A stretch of DNA of 10,322 nucleotides from Gemmatimonadota bacterium (GTDB lineage Bacteria > Gemmatimonadota > Gemmatimonadetes > Longimicrobiales > Gaopeijiaceae): assembly GCA_018678395.1 (NCBI GenBank), contig JAHHMJ010000334.1, forward strand, positions 1 through 10,322, written 5' to 3'. The notes beneath the pieces are model-generated. The model saw nothing but the letters and a program-made list of their open reading frames with translations. It was not told the origin of the DNA and made no database searches. Position numbers and translations under genes: made by a program. How positions within the stretch are numbered: the first letter of the stretch is position 1; every line of letters begins with the position of its first letter. Of the stretch, positions 6,104 through 10,322 are shown one piece after another.

Positions 6104-9100
6104 TTAGAATCCGATCTCGAGACCGAACTGATAGGCCCGCATCAGCGGGTACGCACCGTAGTCCTCACCGGGCGTCAGCCCACTCGACTGGATGTTGACC
6201 TCGGGGTTCCAGCCCCAGTAGTCGGTCCAGACCGCCACATTGGTGACCGACGCGAAGAGCCGCACGTTGTCGGGGCTTCCCCAGATGCGCTCGGCCACGC
6301 TCTGCGGGAGGTTGTACCCGAGCGTGATGTTCTTGAGTGCCGTGTAGGAGCCGTCCTCGACCTGACGCGTCGAGGGGCGCGTACCGCCTCCGTGCGACTG
6401 GCGGTCCGGCTTCGGATGGATTCCGTCCCCCGGCTCTTCGGCTGACTTGTAGTACCGGCCTACGAGTTCGCGGTAGAGGTTGAAGTTCCCCTCGGGCTCC
6501 ATGTGCCGGCGCGTGAGATTCAGGACCTCACGTCCGACGACGCCGTTGAAGAAGAAACCGACGTCGAGTGCCCGCCAGCTGAACCGGTTCTGGATGCCCC
6601 AGGTGTAGTCCGGGTTGTAGCTGCCGATCTCGGTCCGGTCCTGCGCGTCGATGACCCCGTCACCGTTGATGTCCTTGAACCGGATGTCCCCGACGGTGGG
6701 GCTCCCTTCCATGTCGATGGGGCCGTTGTCGATTTCGGCCTGGCTCATGTAGACGCCGTCCTGGACGTAGCCCCAGTAGGCCCCCACCTCACCACCGACC
6801 TGCGTGATGTGCCGGATGCCGGCGGCCCCTCTCGCCAGGAGCGGGTCGCCCTCGGGACCGAGGCGAATGACCTCGTTCGAGTTCGATCCGATGCTGAAGT
6901 CCGTGGACCACTGGAAGTCGCCGACGAGATTCCGTGACGTGAGCTGCGCCTCGAACCCGCTGTTCTTCACCTCACCGATGTTCGTCAGGACCGAGGCGAA
7001 TCCGGTCGACGACGGTACGTTCACGTTGAGGAGCAGGTCCTCGGTGTTACTGACGTAGTAGTCGAACGTCCCGTAGATGCGGTCGCCGAGGATTCCGTAG
7101 TCGACGCCCATGTTGAGCTGACGGGTGGTCTCCCAGGTGAGATCCTCGTTGCCGAGCGTGTTCTGGGTCGCACCGGGCACGAGCTGGTCGCCGAGCACGT
7201 AGGGGGTGCTCCCGACGAGTCCGATGGAGCCGTAGTTCGGGATGTTGAAGTTCCCCGTCACGCCGTAGCTCACACGCGGCTTGAGCTGGCTGAAGAGCTC
7301 CACGCCCCGCATGAAGGGCTCCTGGGTCATCTGCCACCCGAGGGAGACGGAGGGGAAATACCCCGTCTGGTTGCCCCAGCCGAACCGCGACGAGCGGTCG
7401 GAGCGGAAGGTGACCGTCGCCAGGTAGCGATCCTTCAAGCTGTAGTTGACGCGTCCGAGCACGGAGACGAGCGACCACTCCTCCTGCGTCTGTCCGCCCC
7501 CGGTGATCTCACCGCCGTTGACCGTCTTGACCTGGTCGTCCGGGAAGTTGCGGGCGATCACGTACTTCGACTCCTCGAACTGCTTCTCGGCCGTGTACCC
7601 GACCAGCACGTCGAAGTCGTGAACGCCGACGGACTTGTTGTAGTTGGCCGTGTTCTCGATCAGCCAGCTGTACTGCTGCCCCGAGAAGGACTGCGCGTAG
7701 GGCTGCGGCGTCTGGCTGCCGCGATACTGGAGCTGCGTGCCCTGGTAGAAGTTCCGGTTGTTCGTGTCGTAACTGAACCCGACGAGCAGGTTGTAGCGAA
7801 GGTTGTCCCGGAGGGCGTAGTTCGCACCGAGGCTTCCGAAGATGCGGCCGGTCTGAAGCTCGTCGTCGATGTAGTCCCGCACCGCCAGGGCGTGGTTCGT
7901 CGTGGTCATCCCGTTGCCGAGGCTGTTGATGCTGCTGGTCCCCGCCTGCAGGTAGTCGCCGTTCTCGTCGTACACCTTGGCGACGGGCGACGAGACCATC
8001 GCCGAGTAGATGATGCCCGGTGGCCGCCCGAAGTACGGTGCGTTGGCCGCCTTCCGGTCGTGATCGGCGTAGGCGACGTTGAGGTCGGTGTTGACCTCGA
8101 GCTTCTCGGTCGCGTTCAGCGTGAGATTCGCCCGGAGCGCGAGGCGCTGGAAGGCCGATCCCTCGATGACGCCACCCTGATCCACGTAGCCACCGGAGAC
8201 GAAGTAGTTGAAGTTCTCCGCGCCGCCGCGCACCGACATGTCGTAGTTCTGGAGGGTCGCGGGGTCCAGGACCAGGTCCAACCAGTCGGTGTCCGTGCCG
8301 TCCCAGTTCACCATCGCCTCGGGAATCAACTGGGTCCCGCTCGCGCCGTTCTCGGCGCGGCCCGCATTCGTGTCCGGATCGTACTGCGGGTTGTAGTAGG
8401 GACTCGCCGCATTCAGCGGATCCCGAGCGAAGAGGTAGGCGTTGTTCCGCGACAGCTTGACGAACTCGATGTGCTCCTGCGCGTTCATCATCTCGGGGCG
8501 GTTGAACGCCGTCTGCACACCCGCATACGCCCGGTAGCTCACCTGGGGCGCCATCCCGGCCTCGCCCCGCTTCGTGGTGATGAGGATCACCCCGTTCGAG
8601 CCCCGCGACCCGTAGATCGCCGCGGCCGCCGCGTCCTTGAGGACTTCGACGTTCTCGATGTCGTTGGGGTTGATGTTGGACAGCGGATTGGCCCGCGTGA
8701 CCCCGTGGCTCGGATTGGCCTGGTCGATGACGCCTTCTGTGGTGTTCATGTTGTAGGGGACGCCGTCGATCACGTAGAGCGGCTCGGTCCCGGCCGAGAT
8801 CGAGCCCCGGCCCCGGATCAGCACCTGGGGCGCCGCGCCGGGTTCACCGGTGGACTCGGCCACGTTGACTCCGGCCAGTCGGCCCTGCAGGACGGTCTGG
8901 AGGTTGGGAGTCACGGCCGCTTCGGTGATCTCCACGCCGCTGACCGACGCGACCGATCCGGTCACGTCGCGGCGTTGCTGCGTGCCGTAGCCGATGACGA
9001 CCAGCTCGTCGAGTGCCAGCGCGGTCTGCTCGAGCGTGATCTCCACGGTCGTCGTCTGGCCCGCGGTGACCGTGATGTCGCGGCTCACCGTGGCACGACC

Positions 9101-9343
9101 GATCAACTGGACCATCAGCACCTGAGATCCGACGGGGACCTGGCTGATGAGGAAGCGCCCCTCACTGTTCGTGAGCGACCCGAGCTCCGTGCCCTCGATG
9201 TAGACCTGAGCGCCCTGGAGCGGAGCGGCGTTCGCCGCGTCCCGAACTACCCCGGTCACCTGGCCCACCTGGGCCTGAACGGGAATTGCCGCCGGAAGCA
9301 TGCCGGCGAGCAGAAGAAGTACCAAACGAACGGTCTTGTGCAT
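6104..9343 (-). CDS. SusC/RagA family TonB-linked outer-membrane transporter
   Basis: 1079 residues, full length. This is a TonB-driven outer-membrane importer paired with the SusD protein. Order: signal peptide (1-24, cut near VQA-QV); CarboxypepD_reg-like domain (about 28-105, GQVTGVVRDA through the ITLEQT strand); a TonB-box-like DELVVIGYG (112-120); a plug domain with PLYVIDGVPYN and the SusC signature EVLKDAAAAAIYGSRG..GVILITTKRG; then a long beta-barrel ending in a terminal Phe (LEIGF), as expected for BAM-inserted porins. ATG chosen for GGGGGA (9348-9353) upstream and for the signal peptide. SusD follows after 4 bases. No frameshift or missing segment was seen. No anti-sigma-interacting STN domain was recognised at the N-terminus, and no ECF sigma/anti-sigma pair is in view. 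Confidence 0.97.
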   Translation of the reverse strand: MHKTVRLVLLLLAGMLPAAIPVQAQVGQVTGVVRDAANAAPLQGAQVYIEGTELGSLTNSEGRFLISQVPVGSQVLMVQLIGRATVSRDITVTAGQTTTVEITLEQTALALDELVVIGYGTQQRRDVTGSVASVSGVEITEAAVTPNLQTVLQGRLAGVNVAESTGEPGAAPQVLIRGRGSISAGTEPLYVIDGVPYNMNTTEGVIDQANPSHGVTRANPLSNINPNDIENVEVLKDAAAAAIYGSRGSNGVILITTKRGEAGMAPQVSYRAYAGVQTAFNRPEMMNAQEHIEFVKLSRNNAYLFARDPLNAASPYYNPQYDPDTNAGRAENGASGTQLIPEAMVNWDGTDTDWLDLVLDPATLQNYDMSVRGGAENFNYFVSGGYVDQGGVIEGSAFQRLALRANLTLNATEKLEVNTDLNVAYADHDRKAANAPYFGRPPGIIYSAMVSSPVAKVYDENGDYLQAGTSSINSLGNGMTTTNHALAVRDYIDDELQTGRIFGSLGANYALRDNLRYNLLVGFSYDTNNRNFYQGTQLQYRGSQTPQPYAQSFSGQQYSWLIENTANYNKSVGVHDFDVLVGYTAEKQFEESKYVIARNFPDDQVKTVNGGEITGGGQTQEEWSLVSVLGRVNYSLKDRYLATVTFRSDRSSRFGWGNQTGYFPSVSLGWQMTQEPFMRGVELFSQLKPRVSYGVTGNFNIPNYGSIGLVGSTPYVLGDQLVPGATQNTLGNEDLTWETTRQLNMGVDYGILGDRIYGTFDYYVSNTEDLLLNVNVPSSTGFASVLTNIGEVKNSGFEAQLTSRNLVGDFQWSTDFSIGSNSNEVIRLGPEGDPLLARGAAGIRHITQVGGEVGAYWGYVQDGVYMSQAEIDNGPIDMEGSPTVGDIRFKDINGDGVIDAQDRTEIGSYNPDYTWGIQNRFSWRALDVGFFFNGVVGREVLNLTRRHMEPEGNFNLYRELVGRYYKSAEEPGDGIHPKPDRQSHGGGTRPSTRQVEDGSYTALKNITLGYNLPQSVAERIWGSPDNVRLFASVTNVAVWTDYWGWNPEVNIQSSGLTPGEDYGAYPLMRAYQFGLEIGF

Positions 9344-9573
9344 GCTTTCCCCCGACTCCCAATTGGATGGAGCGGAATAGCCCTCAATGTTGTACCGGAA
9401 ACGTACGGCTGCTCACCCGGCACCCGCAAGCAAAGAAGAGGCGGGTTCTCAGGGGCTCATGGACGGGATCGAACAGGGCCCCGCGGGGGCCCGGATGGAA
9501 CCCGCGGAGAGGGGTGGCGATGCCCGGAGAGCGGTGAGTTCCGGGAAGGGCGAACGGACGGTCGAAGACCCGG
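9344..9573. other. Gap upstream of the SusC gene with nested inverted repeats
   Basis: 230 bases with no credible gene. It must hold the end of the plug-lipoprotein transcript and probably the SusC/SusD promoter. Structures seen are arms GCGGGTTC (9441-9448) and GAACCCGC (9498-9505), an inner hairpin at 9476-9492, and a competing stem CCGCGGG (9481-9487)/CCCGCGG (9501-9507). An 8-bp palindrome CCAATTGG (9359-9366) lies just before the Shine-Dalgarno. I could not assign a promoter. Confidence 0.6.
9441..9505 (-). terminator. Possible terminator structure after the plug-lipoprotein operon
   Basis: Eight-base perfect arms (9441-9448, 9498-9505) enclose a second hairpin with seven-base arms GGGCCCC/GGGGCCC (9476-9492). 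In the minus-strand direction the outer stem is followed by the pyrimidine-rich CTCTTCTTTGCTT. That suits termination of the upstream operon, but the long enclosed region is atypical, so a structured SusC leader is an alternative. Confidence 0.35.
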
Positions 9574-10092
9574 TCAGGACAGAGGGTCGAGGTCCCTGCG
9601 CGCGGTGAAGATCAGGACGACTCCGTTGGCTCCGCGACTGCCGTAGATCGCGGTCGCGCCGGCGTCCTTCAGGACGTCGATCCGGGTGATGTTGCGCGGG
9701 TTCACGCCCATCAGCGCCTGCCCCGGTCCGGCCCGCATCGGCACCCCGTTGATCACGTAGAGCGGCTCGGCGTCGCCGCTGAACGACGACGAGCCTCGGA
9801 TTCGAAGAGAGATCCCCCCACTCGCAAGCCGCCGCACGGTCACGCCCGCCAGCCCCTGGACCAGATCTTCGAAGCTGGTGACTTCACGCCCGAGGTCCGC
9901 CGCCCGGACCGATACCACGGCGCCCGTGACCTTCCCGCGGTCCTGGGATCCGTAGCCGATCCGCACTTCGTCGGCCCGTCCGTCATCGGATGCGCCGGGA
10001 CTGTTCGGCGTCGCACATCCCGCAGTCGCCACCACACCCGCGATCAGCGTCGCGGCGATCCTCCCGAACCGGCGGCTGGCGGGGTGCGACAT
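9574..10092 (-). CDS. Orphan TonB-receptor plug-domain lipoprotein (no barrel)
   Basis: 172 residues. A signal sequence with lipobox (VATAGC, Cys at 26) is followed after about 15 residues by DEVRIGYGSQ (41-50), matching the TonB-box region of the nearby SusC (DELVVIGYGTQ). A complete plug domain follows, with EPLYVINGVP (109-118) and IDVLKDAGATAIYGSRGANG (138-157). The protein stops at the point where a SusC plug would pass into its barrel, and the CarboxypepD_reg domain is also absent. It cannot form a channel; a role as a surface or periplasmic decoy, TonB-interacting factor or complex component is speculation. The ATG at 10092 has GGAGG (10102-10106) nine bases upstream; the reading frame runs further but that part overlaps the preceding gene. 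The start is 4 bases after that gene's stop, implying one operon. Confidence 0.88.
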   Translation of the reverse strand: MSHPASRRFGRIAATLIAGVVATAGCATPNSPGASDDGRADEVRIGYGSQDRGKVTGAVVSVRAADLGREVTSFEDLVQGLAGVTVRRLASGGISLRIRGSSSFSGDAEPLYVINGVPMRAGPGQALMGVNPRNITRIDVLKDAGATAIYGSRGANGVVLIFTARRDLDPLS

Positions 10093-10096
10093 CGGC

Positions 10097-10322
10097 TCAT
10101 TCCTCCCGTTCCTGACGGCCGCTGCCGTAGGGGCCGTGGGTGCCGAGAACGGCACCGGACTCGGTGCGGTTGTCCAATACGTAGACTTGGTACGAACCGC
10201 CTCCGGGCGCAACGCGGACGACGACGTGGCCGTGATCACTGGCCACCCGGAGGGCCCTCGACCCGATCGCGGCCTTCGTCTCGTCGCGGAACTCGAGGAT
10301 GAAGATGTCGCGCGCCTCGGGA
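10097..10322 (-). CDS. Unrecognised protein, C-terminal 74 residues only
   Basis: A reading frame enters from the right edge and ends at TGA (10097-10099). The visible part has ordinary protein composition: IFILEFRDETK near its start, then alternating hydrophobic stretches (HVVVRVAP, SYQVYVLD) suggesting beta strands, and a charged tail ending GRQEREE. I do not recognise the family. It is believed real because it ends 4 bases before the plug-lipoprotein start and contains that gene's Shine-Dalgarno, the arrangement seen at the other gene pairs here. The N-terminus lies outside the window. Confidence 0.7.
   Translation of the reverse strand, partial: PEARDIFILEFRDETKAAIGSRALRVASDHGHVVVRVAPGGGSYQVYVLDNRTESGAVLGTHGPYGSGRQEREE

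Noticed and set aside
9367..9440. Possible -35/-10 boxes upstream of the SusC gene
   Set aside because: Several loose pairings such as TTGCGG with TACGTT or TTTCCG with TATTCC can be drawn, but none is close to consensus and the organism's promoter consensus is unknown.
9460..9480. TTCGATC on the minus strand resembling a tRNA T-loop
   Set aside because: The flanking bases do not form a T-stem, and there is no acceptor, D or anticodon arm at the right spacing.
7619..9646. 675-codon open frame on the plus strand opposite the SusC gene
   Set aside because: Antisense shadow of a real SusC gene, with the same low-information composition and no recognisable motif.
10093..10239. Upstream extension of the plug lipoprotein to 10239
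   Set aside because: The extension overlaps a better frame ending at 10097 and would bury the lipobox signal sequence about 75 residues in. The ATG at 10092 has a good Shine-Dalgarno.

Overview
All convincing genes in this GC-rich window lie on the minus strand, so they read from high to low coordinates. The combination of a SusC-type TonB receptor with an N-terminal CarboxypepD_reg domain, a SusD lipoprotein, secreted M14-type proteins, a secreted DUF1028 protein and very high GC points to a Gemmatimonadota-like bacterium. A high-GC relative of the Bacteroidota is the alternative. This is inference from gene families, since no rRNA or other marker gene is present. Shine-Dalgarno motifs precede most starts, which also differs from typical Bacteroidetes.

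In transcription order the layout is as follows. (1) 10322-10097 is the C-terminal end of an unrecognised protein. (2) 10092-9574 is a 172-residue lipoprotein that is a TonB-receptor plug domain with no barrel. (3) 9573-9344 is a non-coding gap with nested GC-rich inverted repeats. (4) 9343-6104 is a full SusC/RagA-type outer-membrane transporter. (5) 6099-4645 is its SusD/RagB lipoprotein partner. (6) 4644-4397 is a gap that begins with two hairpins, one a good terminator candidate. (7) 4396-3527 is a secreted DUF1028 (Ntn-hydrolase-like) protein. (8) 3526-3128 is a non-coding gap with a G-rich tract and two related 39-bp dyad-symmetric elements. (9) 3127-1286 is a secreted M14-fold protein whose zinc and catalytic residues look scrambled. 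(10) 1281-1 is a secreted M14 carboxypeptidase with intact catalytic residues, cut by the window edge.

Three gene pairs (10097/10092, 6104/6099 and 1286/1281) are each separated by exactly 4 bases, so each pair is probably co-transcribed and translationally coupled. The SusC/SusD pair would bind and import an oligomeric nutrient across the outer membrane. The only recognisable hydrolase folds nearby are M14 carboxypeptidases and DUF1028, with no glycoside hydrolase in view, so a peptide substrate is a reasonable but unproven guess.

The points most worth following up are the M14 paralog with an apparently inverted HxxE motif, the two 39-bp dyads upstream of it, the orphan plug-domain lipoprotein, and an in-frame 36-bp duplication inside a signal peptide. 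I saw no CRISPR array, tRNA, rRNA, insertion sequence or defence system.
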